From assembly GCF_001940785.1 (NCBI RefSeq), contig NZ_MSLS01000029.1:20126-61962 (forward strand): DNA of 41,837 nucleotides, in the 5' to 3' direction. A model generated the notes under the pieces. The model had not been told where the DNA came from, did not search any database, and was given only the letters and a program-made list of their open reading frames with translations. A program made the translations under genes and the position numbers. The DNA is from Bacillus sp. MRMR6. GTDB taxonomy: Bacteria; Bacillota; Bacilli; Bacillales; Cytobacillaceae. Position 1 is the first letter of the stretch. Each line of letters starts with the position of its first letter. Positions 32,766 to 41,837 of this stretch are shown here, in pieces.

Positions 32766-32796
32766 AAAGCGCCTTTGGTAAAAGGCGCTTTTTACT
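32766..32796. other. Stable hairpin between yacL and ispD
   Basis: AAAGCGCCTTT and AAAGGCGCTTT form an 11-base-pair stem with a four-base loop. The T-run follows the stem on the plus strand only, so as an intrinsic terminator it would work mainly in the antisense direction. In sense it may act as a processing or stability element. Confidence 0.7.
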
Positions 32797-32800
32797 ATTA

Positions 32801-33886
32801 TTATAATGCTTTTTCCAATAATTTCGGTTTAGCAAAGATCATTCTGCCAGCAGATGTCTGCAGGACACTTGTGACTAGAACTTCTATTCTTTTACCAATA
32901 TACTCTCTGCCTTCTTCAACTACAATCATCGTTCCATCATCAAGATATGCTACACCTTGGTGATATTCTTTACCATCTTTAATAACTTGTACCGTTAATT
33001 CTTCACCTGGTAAGACCACTGGTTTAACTGCATTGGCTAAATCATTAATATTTAACACAGAAACATTCTGGAGCTCACATACTTTATTTAGATTAAAGTC
33101 ATTTGTAACTAGCATACCATTTGTCAGTTTCGCTAATTTCACCAGTTTACTGTCAACTTCCTGAATTTCTTCAAAGTCACCTTCATAAATTTCAACCTTC
33201 ATCGCTAATTCCTTTTGAATTCGATTTAAAATATCCAAGCCCCGTCTTCCACGATTACGTTTAAGGACATCTGAGGAATCAGCAATATGCTGTAATTCTT
33301 CAAGGACAAAATGCGGAATGACAATTGTCCCCTCCAAAAAACCTGTTTGGCAGATATCCGCTACACGACCATCGATGATGACGCTTGTATCTAAAATCTT
33401 TAAGGACTGGCCGCTGGGATTGTCACTTTCATCTTCACCTGTTTTTTTCTTCCCTCGGCTGCCAAAGAGATTCAAAAGTTCATCACGCTTTTTAAAACCA
33501 ACCTTAAAACCAAGATAACCAAACAATAATGTCAGCAAAATAGGAGCGACTGCATTTAGAATAGGAACTTGAACGGCATTGAGGGCAAACCCAATTAAGA
33601 AAGCAACCAATAATCCAAATATTAATCCAAAACTTCCAAAAATAACATCGGTTACAGGTATTGTCATTAATGAATCTTCGGCCCATCCAATAAAATCAAG
33701 TACGTAATCTACAGCCCAAAAAGTTATAAGATAAAAGATAATTGCACCTAATATAGCCGTTACATATGAGTTGCTGATTATCGGAATGTCGTCAAACTTA
33801 ATTAATGTTAATAATTGCGGAATCAATAGTATTCCCAGCGTGCCTCCGGTAATAAGAAAACAGGCTTGCACAATTCGTTTTAACAT
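32801..33886 (-). CDS. PIN and TRAM domain membrane protein (YacL)
   Basis: 361 residues. Four hydrophobic segments (about 5-25, 42-62, 81-103, 110-130) are followed by a linker, a PIN domain starting [16 protein letters not shown] (D166, D172) and a C-terminal TRAM domain. This is the YacL family, a membrane-bound putative RNase of Gram-positives whose substrate is not known. The start at 33886 follows AGGAGGTG. The gap to disA (174 bases) contains TTGACA with 17 bases to a poor -10 (TACCCT), so an own promoter is uncertain. Confidence 0.9.
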   Translation of the reverse strand: MLKRIVQACFLITGGTLGILLIPQLLTLIKFDDIPIISNSYVTAILGAIIFYLITFWAVDYVLDFIGWAEDSLMTIPVTDVIFGSFGLIFGLLVAFLIGFALNAVQVPILNAVAPILLTLLFGYLGFKVGFKKRDELLNLFGSRGKKKTGEDESDNPSGQSLKILDTSVIIDGRVADICQTGFLEGTIVIPHFVLEELQHIADSSDVLKRNRGRRGLDILNRIQKELAMKVEIYEGDFEEIQEVDSKLVKLAKLTNGMLVTNDFNLNKVCELQNVSVLNINDLANAVKPVVLPGEELTVQVIKDGKEYHQGVAYLDDGTMIVVEEGREYIGKRIEVLVTSVLQTSAGRMIFAKPKLLEKAL

Positions 33887-34060
33887 TCCATCACCTCCTC
33901 TATTCATTATAAACATATTATCAGAAATGAAACCTTGATTATTGATTATTTTTCCAATTTTTTAGACCTTTTGCTAGACTAAAAACCTTTAGTATTTCTC
34001 CTCATAGGGTAGCACTGGAAAATTTTCGTGTCAAATGGACAGAAGTCCTAAAAAAACAAC

Positions 34061-35134
34061 TTAAAGCTGTCGTTCGGTGTAAAGCCGTTCTTTGACTAGT
34101 TTAAAGCCCTCTTTAATTTTCTTAGCTCGGACCTCACCAATTCCTTCCACATCATCCAGCTCATCAACAGTAGCAGATGCTATTTTGGAAAGCTCTCCGA
34201 AAGCTGAGATTAAGTTTTCGATAATTACACCTGGTAGCCGTGGTATTTTATTTAGGATTCGGTAACCCCTAGGAGGTTTAGATTCATCTAGATGAACATA
34301 TCCATGATAACCCATCATTTTTAGCAAAACACCATCTTCAATGGTGCCATTAATAGACAAAGTTTGCATTCGGTGTAAGACATCCCAGGCTTTAAGATCC
34401 CTCGCGAAAGCATAATCCTTGATAATAAGGACCGTCTCTTCTTCCAAATCCGTCAGAATTTCATTCATTTGTAAACGAATCAATCTCCCTTCTGTACCAA
34501 GCTCATTCAAATAAGCTAAAAGCTCATTCTTAATTTTTAAAACCATTTCAAACCGGTGAAGAATAAGGAGAAAATCACTATAGGTAACAGACTCCTCAAG
34601 CTCTAGAATACTTAAATTAGAGATTCTCTGCTCCAATACTGACTTATATTTTTCAAGCATTTGAATGGCTTGATTTGCTTTTGTTAAAATAACCGCAATA
34701 TCTTTTAGGGCGTAACGGAAATTACCCTGATACAAAGTAATAACGTTCCTTCTCTGGGATATGGCAATCACAAGAGCCTTCGTTTGTTTTGCCACTCTTT
34801 CAGCGGTTCGATGGCGCATGCCTGTTTCTGACGCTGGTATATCAGAATGAGGAGCAAGCTGGGCATTCGCGATTAGAATTTTATTACCTGTGTCATTAAG
34901 GATAATGGCACCATCCATTTTGGCCAACTCATAGAGAAAGCTAGGTGAGAATGAACAGTTAATTTGAAATCCGCCATCTACTACAGCTTTCACCTTTTCA
35001 TTATATCCAACTACAATGAGGCCGCCTGTATTCGCCCTTAAAACATTGTCTATGCCTTCGCGAATCGGTGTTCCAGGGGCAAGGAACTGCAATACATCAC
35101 TAACATTCTGTTCCCCAAGCTTCTTATTCTCCAT
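34061..35134 (-). CDS. disA: DNA integrity scanning protein, diadenylate cyclase DisA
   Basis: 357 residues. It makes c-di-AMP and scans DNA for branched structures, linking genome integrity to sporulation. The DAC domain motifs DGA (74-76) and RHR (107-109) in GMRHRTAER are intact; a helical spine and a C-terminal helix-hairpin-helix region ([16 protein letters not shown]) follow. It is four bases after radA, its known functional partner in B. subtilis. Confidence 0.97.
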   Translation of the reverse strand: MENKKLGEQNVSDVLQFLAPGTPIREGIDNVLRANTGGLIVVGYNEKVKAVVDGGFQINCSFSPSFLYELAKMDGAIILNDTGNKILIANAQLAPHSDIPASETGMRHRTAERVAKQTKALVIAISQRRNVITLYQGNFRYALKDIAVILTKANQAIQMLEKYKSVLEQRISNLSILELEESVTYSDFLLILHRFEMVLKIKNELLAYLNELGTEGRLIRLQMNEILTDLEEETVLIIKDYAFARDLKAWDVLHRMQTLSINGTIEDGVLLKMMGYHGYVHLDESKPPRGYRILNKIPRLPGVIIENLISAFGELSKIASATVDELDDVEGIGEVRAKKIKEGFKLVKERLYTERQL

Positions 35135-35138
35135 CCTG

Positions 35139-36518
35139 TTAACCTCCCAACGCTGCCTTCAGTGCTTCACTTACAGAAGAAACGCCAATCAGTTCAATTC
35201 CTTTTGGTCCCTTCCAGCCGCTTAAATTATTCGCAGGTAGGATAACCCTCTCAAAACCTAGCTTGGCGGCTTCTTGGACGCGTTGTTCTATTCTTGATAC
35301 CCTTCTTACCTCACCGGTTAAACCCACTTCGCCAATAATACAATCAGTTGCCCTCGTTGGCTTATCTCGAAAACTCGAAGCAATACTCACAGCGATTGCT
35401 AAATCGATGGCTGGTTCGTCTAGTTTTACCCCACCAGCGACTTTTAAGTAAGCGTCTTGATTTTGAAGCAACATTCCTACTCGTTTCTCCAAGACGGCCA
35501 TTAACAAAGGCACACGATTATGATCGATTCCTGTCGCCATTCTTCTCGGATTACCGAAACTTGTCGGTGAAATTAGTGCTTGTATTTCAACCAGGACAGG
35601 GCGTGTTCCTTCCATTGAAGCAACAACCGTCGAACCTGCTGCCCCTTGCGATCTTTCTTCTAGAAAAATTTCTGAAGGATTGGCCACCTCTTCAAGTCCA
35701 AATTCCTTCATCTCAAAAATACCCATCTCATTTGTAGACCCAAAGCGATTCTTTACTGCGCGTAATATTCGATAAGTATGATGTCGTTCACCTTCAAAGT
35801 ATAAAACCGTGTCCACCATATGTTCAAGCAGCCTAGGGCCTGCAATAGACCCCTCTTTTGTAACGTGGCCTACGATAAAGATGGCAATTCCTTTCGTTTT
35901 TCCAATCCGCATTAATTCAGCAGTACATTCACGTACTTGAGAAACACTGCCAGGTGCTGACGTTATATCCGGATGGAAAACTGTTTGAATAGAGTCGATT
36001 ATCACAAAGCTTGGATTACTGTTTTCAATCGTTTTGTTGATTTCTTCTAGATTAGTCTCGGCATAGACAAGGAGATTTTCGGAGGAGATTCCTAATCTTT
36101 CAGCACGAAGCTTTGTTTGTCTTAAACTCTCTTCACCAGAAATATACAGAACCTGATTTCCTTTGTTAGCTAGCTGTGATGAAACCTGCAGCAGGAGAGT
36201 GGATTTCCCAATGCCCGGATCTCCTCCAATCAATACTAATGAACCCTTGACAACCCCTCCGCCTAGTACACGGTTTAGCTCATTTAGTTTTGTAAGTATT
36301 CTTGGTTCACTCATCATTTCAATCGCTGTAATAGGAGTTGGTTTGGAGAGTACTGTCCCCCCTTGTGAATGAGCAAATGCCCCTCGTCTATTTCCTCCTG
36401 TCACCTCAACTTCTTCCGTCATTTTATTCCACTGGCCGCAGCCTGGGCATTTCCCCATCCACTTAGCTGATTCATAGCCGCATTCCTGACAAATAAACTT
36501 TGTTTTACGTTTTGCCAT
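35139..36518 (-). CDS. radA: DNA repair protein RadA (Sms)
   Basis: 459 residues: a zinc finger with C10, C13, C24 and C27, a RecA-like ATPase core with Walker [11 protein letters not shown] (98-107), the KNRFG motif near residue 254, and a Lon-like C-terminal domain. RadA drives branch migration in recombination and interacts with DisA. The start at 36518 ([14 protein letters not shown]) follows AAGGAAG. A strong terminator separates it from clpC, so radA and disA expression depends on read-through or an unseen promoter. Confidence 0.97.
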   Translation of the reverse strand: MAKRKTKFICQECGYESAKWMGKCPGCGQWNKMTEEVEVTGGNRRGAFAHSQGGTVLSKPTPITAIEMMSEPRILTKLNELNRVLGGGVVKGSLVLIGGDPGIGKSTLLLQVSSQLANKGNQVLYISGEESLRQTKLRAERLGISSENLLVYAETNLEEINKTIENSNPSFVIIDSIQTVFHPDITSAPGSVSQVRECTAELMRIGKTKGIAIFIVGHVTKEGSIAGPRLLEHMVDTVLYFEGERHHTYRILRAVKNRFGSTNEMGIFEMKEFGLEEVANPSEIFLEERSQGAAGSTVVASMEGTRPVLVEIQALISPTSFGNPRRMATGIDHNRVPLLMAVLEKRVGMLLQNQDAYLKVAGGVKLDEPAIDLAIAVSIASSFRDKPTRATDCIIGEVGLTGEVRRVSRIEQRVQEAAKLGFERVILPANNLSGWKGPKGIELIGVSSVSEALKAALGG

Positions 36519-36545
36519 ACCTGTCTTCCTTCCGTACCCATAATA

Positions 36546-36586
36546 CAAAAAGGGATACACGATCAAACTTATTAACGTGTATCCCT
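36546..36586 (-). terminator. Intrinsic terminator after clpC
   Basis: AGGGATACACG pairs perfectly with CGTGTATCCCT (11 base pairs, 14-base loop), followed by TTTTTG on the minus strand. It lies 30 bases after the clpC stop and 28 bases before the radA start. Confidence 0.9.
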
Positions 36587-36615
36587 GTTAGTTGTCCTTT
36601 AAGTATATATTGTAC

Positions 36616-39057
36616 TTATTTCGCTAAAGTTGTCTGTTCAGCTGTCCTTACTAAGAAATCACCGTCTTCAACATCAATAATAACATGCTGGCCAGTAAGC
36701 ACTGTACCTTTAAGCAATTCTTCAGATAGTCGATCTTCAATATGCTTCTGAATAGCCCTACGAAGTGGACGCGCTCCATATTCCGGATCATATCCCTCAA
36801 CAGAAATCTTGCCCTTGGCGGCCTCTGTTAATTCTAGAGAAATATGCTGCTCTTTTAAACGTTTTACAAGCTGGTCAGATAGAAGCGTAACGATTTCTTC
36901 AAGATGCTTTTTCTCTAATGCATGGAAAACGATAATCTCATCGATTCGGTTTAGGAATTCTGGACGGAAGGCTTTCTTTAATTCCTCCATTACCTTGCCC
37001 TTCATATCCTTATAATTCTGCTCACCATCTTGGATATTAAATCCAACATATTTATTCCGTTTCAATGCTTCTGCTCCAACATTGGATGTCATGATTAGAA
37101 CCGTGTTACGAAAATCAACAGTCCTGCCTTTAGAATCTGTTAAACGGCCATCTTCAAGTACTTGAAGCAAAATATTAAATACATCAGGATGAGCTTTTTC
37201 AATCTCATCTAGCAAAATAACAGAATATGGCTTTCTTCTAACCTTTTCGGTTAACTGACCGCCCTCTTCATATCCTACATAACCAGGAGGCGAACCAACC
37301 AATCTTGAGGTTGAGTGCTTTTCCATGTACTCTGACATGTCAATACGAATCATGGCATCTTCATCACCGAACATGGCTTCTGCAAGTGCCCTAGCCAACT
37401 CTGTTTTCCCAACCCCGGTAGGGCCTAAGAAAACAAATGAACCAATCGGACGTTTCGGATCCTTTAGTCCCGCTCTAGCACGGCGAACAGCCTTTGAAAC
37501 AGCTATAACAGCTTCCTCTTGACCAATTAAACGGGAATGTAAGATATTCTCCAAGTCTAATAACTTCGCTGTTTCTGTTTGAGCTAACTTCGAAACAGGA
37601 ATTCCAGTCCAGCTTGATACAACACTGGCGATATCTTCAACTGTCACTTCACTATTTTCTTTTCCTTGCTTTTCTTTCCAGGTTTTCTTCGTATCTTCCA
37701 GCTGCTCTCGGAGACGTTGCTCTGTATCTCTTAATGAAGCTGCCTTTTCAAACTCTTGGCTTTGTACAGCCGCATCCTTTTCTTTACGTACTTCCTCAAG
37801 CTTAACTTCTAATTCTTTAAGGTTAGGAGGAGTAGTATAAGAGCGAAGTCGTACCTTTGAGCCTGCTTCATCAATTAAATCAATCGCCTTATCCGGCAAA
37901 AATCTATCAGAAATATAACGATCAGATAACTTAACAGCTGCTTCTATCGCTGCATCAGTAATCGAAACGCGGTGATGTGCTTCATAGCGATCACGCAAAC
38001 CCTCTAAGATTCGTACTGATTCTTCCGCAGTCGGTTCATCTACACGAATTGGCTGGAAACGACGCTCTAGCGCAGCATCTTTTTCAATATATTTACGATA
38101 TTCATCAAGCGTAGTGGCACCGATACACTGAAGTTCTCCCCTAGCAAGAGATGGTTTTAGGATGTTGGAAGCGTCAATTGCCCCCTCTGCTCCTCCAGCT
38201 CCGATTAGAGTATGAAGCTCATCGATAAAGAGAATAATATTACCTGCTTGACGGATTTCATCCATTACCTTCTTCAAACGGTCTTCAAATTCGCCACGGT
38301 ACTTAGTACCAGCGACCACGGTTCCCATATCTAACGTCATCACGCGCTTATCACGTAGAATCTCAGGTACTTCATTTGTGACTATTTGTTGTGCAAGACC
38401 CTCAGCAATAGCTGTTTTACCAACACCAGGTTCGCCAATTAAAACTGGATTATTCTTTGTACGGCGGCTCAGTACTTCAATAACCCGCTGAATTTCTTTA
38501 CTTCTCCCAATAACAGGGTCGAGACTTCCTTCTCGAGCTATCGCCGTTAAATCTCTTGCAAGACTATCAAGCGTAGGTGTGTTAGCATTTGCTGATGCCC
38601 CGCCCTGATGTCCTCCTGATTCATTACTTCCTAATAATTGAAGCACTTGCTGGCGGGCCTTGTTAAGGCTGACACCCAAGTTATTTAGGACTCTGGCAGC
38701 CACGCCTTCGCCTTCTCGAATTAATCCAAGCAGGATATGTTCAGTGCCGACATATGAATGACCAAGCTTACGTGCCTCATCCATTGAAAGTTCAATTACC
38801 TTTTTAGCTCTAGGTGTATAGTGAATAGTTTGGGTAGCATCTTGCCCTTTTCCAATAAGAGATTCAACTTCTTTTTGAATCTTTTCAGCACCTAAACCAA
38901 GTCCATAAAGTGCTTTGGCTGCGATTCCTTCGCCTTCTCGGACTAAGCCTAATAAAATATGCTCAGTTCCGATATTATTATGTCCTAATCTAATTGCCTC
39001 TTCTTGTGCTAACGCTAATACCTTTTGAGCTCTCTCAGTAAAACGACCGAACATCAT
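36616..39057 (-). CDS. clpC: AAA+ unfoldase ClpC
   Basis: 813 residues. A double-ring AAA+ chaperone that feeds proteins to ClpP and, with adaptors such as McsB and MecA, controls stress and competence. It has an N domain with two repeats (1-150), Walker A GEPGVGKT near 207, a UVR-containing middle coiled coil near 417-452, a second Walker A GPTGVGKT near 547 and the ClpP-binding loop in KYVGFN. It is the last gene before a terminator in the ctsR operon. The start is one of two adjacent ATGs. Confidence 0.98.
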   Translation of the reverse strand: MMFGRFTERAQKVLALAQEEAIRLGHNNIGTEHILLGLVREGEGIAAKALYGLGLGAEKIQKEVESLIGKGQDATQTIHYTPRAKKVIELSMDEARKLGHSYVGTEHILLGLIREGEGVAARVLNNLGVSLNKARQQVLQLLGSNESGGHQGGASANANTPTLDSLARDLTAIAREGSLDPVIGRSKEIQRVIEVLSRRTKNNPVLIGEPGVGKTAIAEGLAQQIVTNEVPEILRDKRVMTLDMGTVVAGTKYRGEFEDRLKKVMDEIRQAGNIILFIDELHTLIGAGGAEGAIDASNILKPSLARGELQCIGATTLDEYRKYIEKDAALERRFQPIRVDEPTAEESVRILEGLRDRYEAHHRVSITDAAIEAAVKLSDRYISDRFLPDKAIDLIDEAGSKVRLRSYTTPPNLKELEVKLEEVRKEKDAAVQSQEFEKAASLRDTEQRLREQLEDTKKTWKEKQGKENSEVTVEDIASVVSSWTGIPVSKLAQTETAKLLDLENILHSRLIGQEEAVIAVSKAVRRARAGLKDPKRPIGSFVFLGPTGVGKTELARALAEAMFGDEDAMIRIDMSEYMEKHSTSRLVGSPPGYVGYEEGGQLTEKVRRKPYSVILLDEIEKAHPDVFNILLQVLEDGRLTDSKGRTVDFRNTVLIMTSNVGAEALKRNKYVGFNIQDGEQNYKDMKGKVMEELKKAFRPEFLNRIDEIIVFHALEKKHLEEIVTLLSDQLVKRLKEQHISLELTEAAKGKISVEGYDPEYGARPLRRAIQKHIEDRLSEELLKGTVLTGQHVIIDVEDGDFLVRTAEQTTLAK

Positions 39058-39074
39058 AATCTCTTCCTCCTCAC

Positions 39075-40145
39075 CTATTTTGCTTGCTCCATTTTTAATC
39101 GTTCTCGAATCAGTGCAGCCCTTCTAATATCTCTTTCTTCTGGTCTTAAATGACCCCCAGCATATTGCTGAAGAAAGCCAGGCTGAGTCAATATCATTAA
39201 TTCATTTAAAATGCTTTTTGAAATATTTTCGATGTATCCCATATCAATTCCTAACCGGACATCAGATAAGCATCTAGCCGCTTCTTTCGTCTCAATAATT
39301 CGGCTATTTTCTAACACCCCATAGGATCGAAATACTCTATCTTCTAATTGTATGTTAGAAGTTTTGTGTAATGCTTCACGAGCTGACCTTTCTTGTGAAA
39401 TTAACTGGCTGACAACACCTTCTAAATCATTACAGATATCCTCTTCTGACTTGCCGAGAGTAATTTGGTTAGAGATTTGAAAAATGTTGCCAAGCGCCTC
39501 GCTTCCTTCACCATAAATACCTCTTACCACTAGACCAAGCTGGTTAATGGCCGGGATGATTCGATTAAACTGCTGTGTTAAAACAAGTCCAGGCAGATGC
39601 ATCATGACTGAGGAACGAAGCCCTGTCCCAACATTTGTTGGGCAGCTGGTTAAATAACCATGCTTTTCATTGAATGCATACTGTATATGTCCTTCCAGCC
39701 AGTCATCAATCTCATTAGCTGCAGCTAGGGCCTCTGTTAATTGCAAACCGGGAAATAAACATTGAATCCGGATGTGATCTTCTTCATTAATCATAATGCT
39801 TACTTCTTCATTTTCAGTTAGCAGAACAGCCCCATATGGCGATTCTTCCGCGAGATTAGGACTGATGAGATGTTTTTCAACAAGTACTCTCTTTTGTAAA
39901 GGCTGTACTTCGCCGATTTTCAATAATTCCATTGGTCCAAAATTTTTAAATCCCGAATACTCTAAAATCTCTTCCATTTTTAAGATAATTGCTTGTGCTT
40001 CTTCAGTTGAAAATAATGTTGGAAATTTATATTCTTCAAAGTTTCGAGCTAAACGGACTCTGGAACTAAGGACTATATCTGAATCAGGCCCCTCCTCGCT
40101 CATCCAAGAGCTCATCGCTTGATTGATAAAGCGTTCTAGAGACAC
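39075..40145 (-). CDS. mcsB: Protein arginine kinase McsB
   Basis: 356 residues, related to the phosphagen (guanido) kinases. McsB phosphorylates arginines on proteins, inactivates CtsR under heat stress and marks substrates for ClpCP. The ATP-binding signature SSRVRLARN (about residues 28-36) and [19 protein letters not shown] are present. The start is GTG at 40143-40145, seven bases after GGAGG; an earlier in-frame GTG falls within the ribosome-binding site. It begins one base after the mcsA stop. Confidence 0.96.
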   Translation of the reverse strand: MSLERFINQAMSSWMSEEGPDSDIVLSSRVRLARNFEEYKFPTLFSTEEAQAIILKMEEILEYSGFKNFGPMELLKIGEVQPLQKRVLVEKHLISPNLAEESPYGAVLLTENEEVSIMINEEDHIRIQCLFPGLQLTEALAAANEIDDWLEGHIQYAFNEKHGYLTSCPTNVGTGLRSSVMMHLPGLVLTQQFNRIIPAINQLGLVVRGIYGEGSEALGNIFQISNQITLGKSEEDICNDLEGVVSQLISQERSAREALHKTSNIQLEDRVFRSYGVLENSRIIETKEAARCLSDVRLGIDMGYIENISKSILNELMILTQPGFLQQYAGGHLRPEERDIRRAALIRERLKMEQAK

Positions 40146-40146
40146 G

Positions 40147-40695
40147 TTATTCACCTCCCATATGGCTGCCCGTTAGCTTCTTTTCAAGGACACGTATTTC
40201 GTCACGTATCTCGGCTGCCTTTTCAAATTCTTCTTGTGAGATTAAATTCTTTAATTCACTCTTTAGGTTTTCTATTTGTTTGCGAAGGTGAATGCCTCCC
40301 CCAATTCGTTTAGGTATCTTTCCATGATGGGACCAATTCCCGCTATGAAGTCTTCCTAGTACGGGTGGAAGCTGCTCGTTAAATGCCTCATAACAATGTG
40401 AGCACCCAAACCGCCCAACTTTTATGAACTGTGGAAATGTCATTAAACAATGGTTACATTGCAGGATTTCTTCTTGATGAAAGTTATTTTGATTTGGCTT
40501 TTGAAATGCAGGGTCAATATTTAACAGCCCTGCCAGTAGATTGTTAAAATTAAATCCAGAGCCTCCTGCAAACATAAACATATCGCCTTTTTCCTGTGCA
40601 CAAACTTCACAAAGGTTCACTTCGGTTTTTTCACCGTTGATAATTTTTGTAAAATGAAGTGCTGCAGGCCTTTGATTGCATTCCTGGCAAATCAT
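40147..40695 (-). CDS. mcsA: McsA, zinc-binding activator of McsB
   Basis: 182 residues with three CxxC pairs: C3/C6, C29/C32, C80/C83 and a fourth pair at C98/C101, making two zinc-binding modules, then a C-terminal UVR motif ([20 protein letters not shown]). McsA activates the McsB kinase and senses thiol and metal stress. The start ATG at 40695 ([10 protein letters not shown]) follows GAGAGGTG by six bases; a GTG at 40704 lies inside the ribosome-binding site. It follows ctsR by 27 bases. Confidence 0.96.
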   Translation of the reverse strand: MICQECNQRPAALHFTKIINGEKTEVNLCEVCAQEKGDMFMFAGGSGFNFNNLLAGLLNIDPAFQKPNQNNFHQEEILQCNHCLMTFPQFIKVGRFGCSHCYEAFNEQLPPVLGRLHSGNWSHHGKIPKRIGGGIHLRKQIENLKSELKNLISQEEFEKAAEIRDEIRVLEKKLTGSHMGGE

Positions 40696-40722
40696 TAGTT
40701 TCACCTCTCAAGCTGTGATAGT

Positions 40723-41184
40723 TTATTTATATTTTAATGTGGTCAGCATGGCTTTCACCATTCTTGCTCTTAATTCGTCTCGGAATGGAAGATCAATATA
40801 TAAAACAGAGCGGTCAATAACACTTAGCATGATTTTAGCTTCACGTTTTGTAATAATTTCCTCATGTACAAGTCTAAATATCACGTCTTCTGCGCTTGAT
40901 TGACTTATTCGATTATCAATGAGTGATATAAGGTGATTAATTAAATGGGCTGAATCTAGAGATTGAACTTTCATAATCCTGATATACCCTCCACCGCCTC
41001 GTTTACTCTCGACGACGTATCCTCTCTCAATTGTAAATCTAGTATTGATCACATAATTAATTTGCGAGGGTACACATTGGAACTTATCAGCAATTTCACT
41101 ACGTTTTATCTCTACATGCTCTAGCTCACTCATTTCTAAAACCTGTTTTAGATATTTTTCGATTATATCGGAGATGTTTCTCAT
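40723..41184 (-). CDS. ctsR: Transcriptional repressor CtsR
   Basis: 153 residues. CtsR represses class III heat-shock genes (its own operon, clpP, clpE). The N-terminal helix-turn-helix spans about residues 27-47 and the DNA-binding wing carries the R62-G63-G64-G65-G66 glycine loop that also acts as thermosensor and McsB target. The gene starts with ATG after a GGGGGTGG ribosome-binding site. Its promoter overlaps a perfect CtsR box, showing autoregulation. Confidence 0.97.
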   Translation of the reverse strand: MRNISDIIEKYLKQVLEMSELEHVEIKRSEIADKFQCVPSQINYVINTRFTIERGYVVESKRGGGGYIRIMKVQSLDSAHLINHLISLIDNRISQSSAEDVIFRLVHEEIITKREAKIMLSVIDRSVLYIDLPFRDELRARMVKAMLTTLKYK

Positions 41185-41202
41185 CTTCCCACCCCCTCTG
41201 AC

Positions 41203-41219
41203 TTTGACTATATTTGACT
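41203..41219 (-). promoter_or_regulatory. CtsR operator
   Basis: AGTCAAA-TAT-AGTCAAA on the minus strand is an exact match to the known CtsR heptad repeat with a three-base spacer. It overlaps the expected start of transcription near 41216, about 20 bases before ctsR, as expected for autorepression. Confidence 0.95.
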
Positions 41220-41222
41220 TTA

Positions 41223-41251
41223 ATTATACTGAAAATTTTACTTAGTTGCAA
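41223..41251 (-). promoter_or_regulatory. Promoter of the ctsR operon
   Basis: TTGCAA (-35), 17-base spacer, TATAAT (-10) on the minus strand. The CtsR box begins four bases downstream of the -10. Confidence 0.85.
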
Positions 41252-41435
41252 ACATATTGCTACTAATGATTTTCTCCAAATCTCGCGGTTACAAAACCTG
41301 CTAATCTAATTATAGTTGGGGATTTAAAAATCTATGAAGTGTTTTATTGAGGAGGATGCTTATCAAAGTATAAGATATATTCTTAACTGAACTGCTGTAA
41401 CCAGGTAAATTAACTTTGATTTTGACTTATTTTTT

Positions 41436-41461
41436 AAAAAAGTACAACCTAACTTAGGTTG
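41436..41461 (-). terminator. Second terminator downstream of the rrn operon
   Basis: CAACCTAA and TTAGGTTG make a short stem (five to six base pairs with a loop) followed by TACTTTTTT on the minus strand. It backs up the main rrn terminator. Confidence 0.55.
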
Positions 41462-41500
41462 GGCAATGAGGGCACTAGGAACTTATCTACGTTAATCAAC

Positions 41501-41534
41501 AAAAAAAGACAACCCCGTAAAGGATTGTCTTTTC
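41501..41534 (-). terminator. rrn operon terminator
   Basis: On the minus strand AAGACAATCC pairs with GGTTGTCTT around a short loop, followed by a run of seven Ts. It begins a few bases after the 5S 3' end. Confidence 0.9.
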
Positions 41535-41539
41535 TTTTT

Positions 41540-41656
<117 letters not shown>

Positions 41657-41665
41657 CTATTTTAG

Positions 41666-41687
41666 TTTGAGGTTTCATTCCCTCAAA
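41666..41687 (-). other. Hairpin in the 23S-5S spacer
   Basis: TTTGAGG and CCTCAAA pair (seven base pairs, eight-base loop) ten bases before the 5S gene. Its place suits a precursor-processing stem. Confidence 0.5.
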
Positions 41688-41748
41688 ACTAGATAATGTA
41701 GAAGAAGTTTTGTAAAACCAAGTTCACCTTACTCATATTGCTATGTTT

Positions 41749-41837
41749 TGTCCAGCTTCGGCTCCTAACTCTTCTTTCGTTTCGGTCCGTCTCTACAAAT
41801 CCAAAGTGAAGGATTTGTAGTGCCGGCCCTCCAACGC
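41749..41837. repeat. Repeat-family copy in the 23S-5S spacer (continues past the window)
   Basis: It starts TGTCCAGCTTCGG on the plus strand, like the repeats near rplL, and holds a perfect ten-base-pair hairpin (CTACAAATCC 41793-41802 / GGATTTGTAG 41811-41820), then TGCCGGCCCTCC, similar to TGCCGGTCGCCC in the rplJ-rplL copy. It is cut by the right edge. Confidence 0.6.

Larger units (their letters stand above)
41185..41539 (-). other. Intergenic region 5S-ctsR: rrn terminators and ctsR promoter
   Basis: No gene or tRNA is visible in these 355 bases. In transcription order it holds the rrn terminator (41501-41534), a second hairpin terminator (41436-41461), an AT-rich stretch without clear signals (about 41260-41430), the ctsR promoter (41223-41251) and the CtsR box (41203-41219). 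Confidence 0.8.

Noticed and set aside
33887..34060. Promoter before yacL (TTGACA with TACCCT)
   Set aside because: The -35 is perfect but the -10 matches only half the consensus, and the other TATAAT in the gap has no -35. Left as a note under yacL.
35348..35737. A 129-codon plus-strand open frame opposite radA
   Set aside because: It lies fully within the conserved radA coding region, has no ribosome-binding site that stands out and its composition follows the antisense of radA.
41252..41345. A sigma-B type promoter before ctsR, as known in B. subtilis
   Set aside because: A GGTTTT-like element is visible, but no convincing GGGTAT-like -10 at the proper distance could be found.
41252..41500. 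tRNA genes after the rrn operon
   Set aside because: No cloverleaf or GTTCGA-type T-loop sequence could be found in the 5S-ctsR gap.

Overview
The window comes from a Bacillaceae chromosome (Bacillus in the broad sense). The gene order rrn-ctsR-mcsA-mcsB-clpC-radA-disA-yacL-ispD-ispF-gltX-cysE-cysS-mrnC-rlmB-rae1-sigH-rpmG-secE-nusG-rplKAJL-rsmC-rpoBC-rplGB-rpsLG-fusA-tuf-S10/spc matches the origin-proximal region of Bacillus subtilis, and the proteins are close in length to the B. subtilis ones. The genus cannot be fixed from sequence alone. A dispersed intergenic repeat of a kind I remember from several non-subtilis Bacillus-like genomes hints at a relative such as Neobacillus, Cytobacillus or Priestia. 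Every gene lies on the minus strand, so the window is best read from right to left.

Right edge (41837-41185): the 23S-5S spacer, 5S rRNA and rrn terminator, then the ctsR promoter with an overlapping CtsR operator. 41184-34061: the ctsR-mcsA-mcsB-clpC stress operon (repressor, adaptor, arginine kinase, unfoldase), followed after a strong terminator by radA and disA (DNA repair and c-di-AMP). 33886-25933: yacL, isoprenoid genes ispD and ispF, gltX, a cysteine T-box controlling cysE-cysS, then mrnC, rlmB and rae1 (RNA maturation and decay). 25863-23217: sigH, rpmG, secE, nusG, rplK. 23112-20337: rplA, the L10 leader with rplJ-rplL, and rsmC. 19975-12742: rpoB and rpoC. 12574-7845: rplGB, rpsL, rpsG, fusA, tufA (str operon). 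7454-1: the S10 and spc operons from rpsJ to the first 140 codons of rplF.

Most of the regulatory layout is directly visible. There are well-spaced sigma-A type promoters before ctsR, sigH, rpmG, rplK, rplJ, rpoB, rplGB and tufA, and tandem ones before rpsJ. There is also a Cys T-box, an L10 autoregulatory leader and several intrinsic terminators. Four genes use TTG or GTG starts where the Shine-Dalgarno spacing decides the start (rpoB, rpoC, rplK, sigH), and mcsB also starts with GTG.

I found no new multi-gene system, mobile gene, CRISPR array or phage: the gene content is conserved housekeeping. The less expected material is between genes. A structured dispersed repeat directly abuts the rplJ stop codon and separates rplJ from rplL, a shortened copy follows rplL, and a related copy lies in the 23S-5S spacer. 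Several hairpins or terminators also sit inside otherwise co-directional gene strings (secE/nusG, rpoB leader, clpC/radA, yacL/ispD, fusA/tufA).
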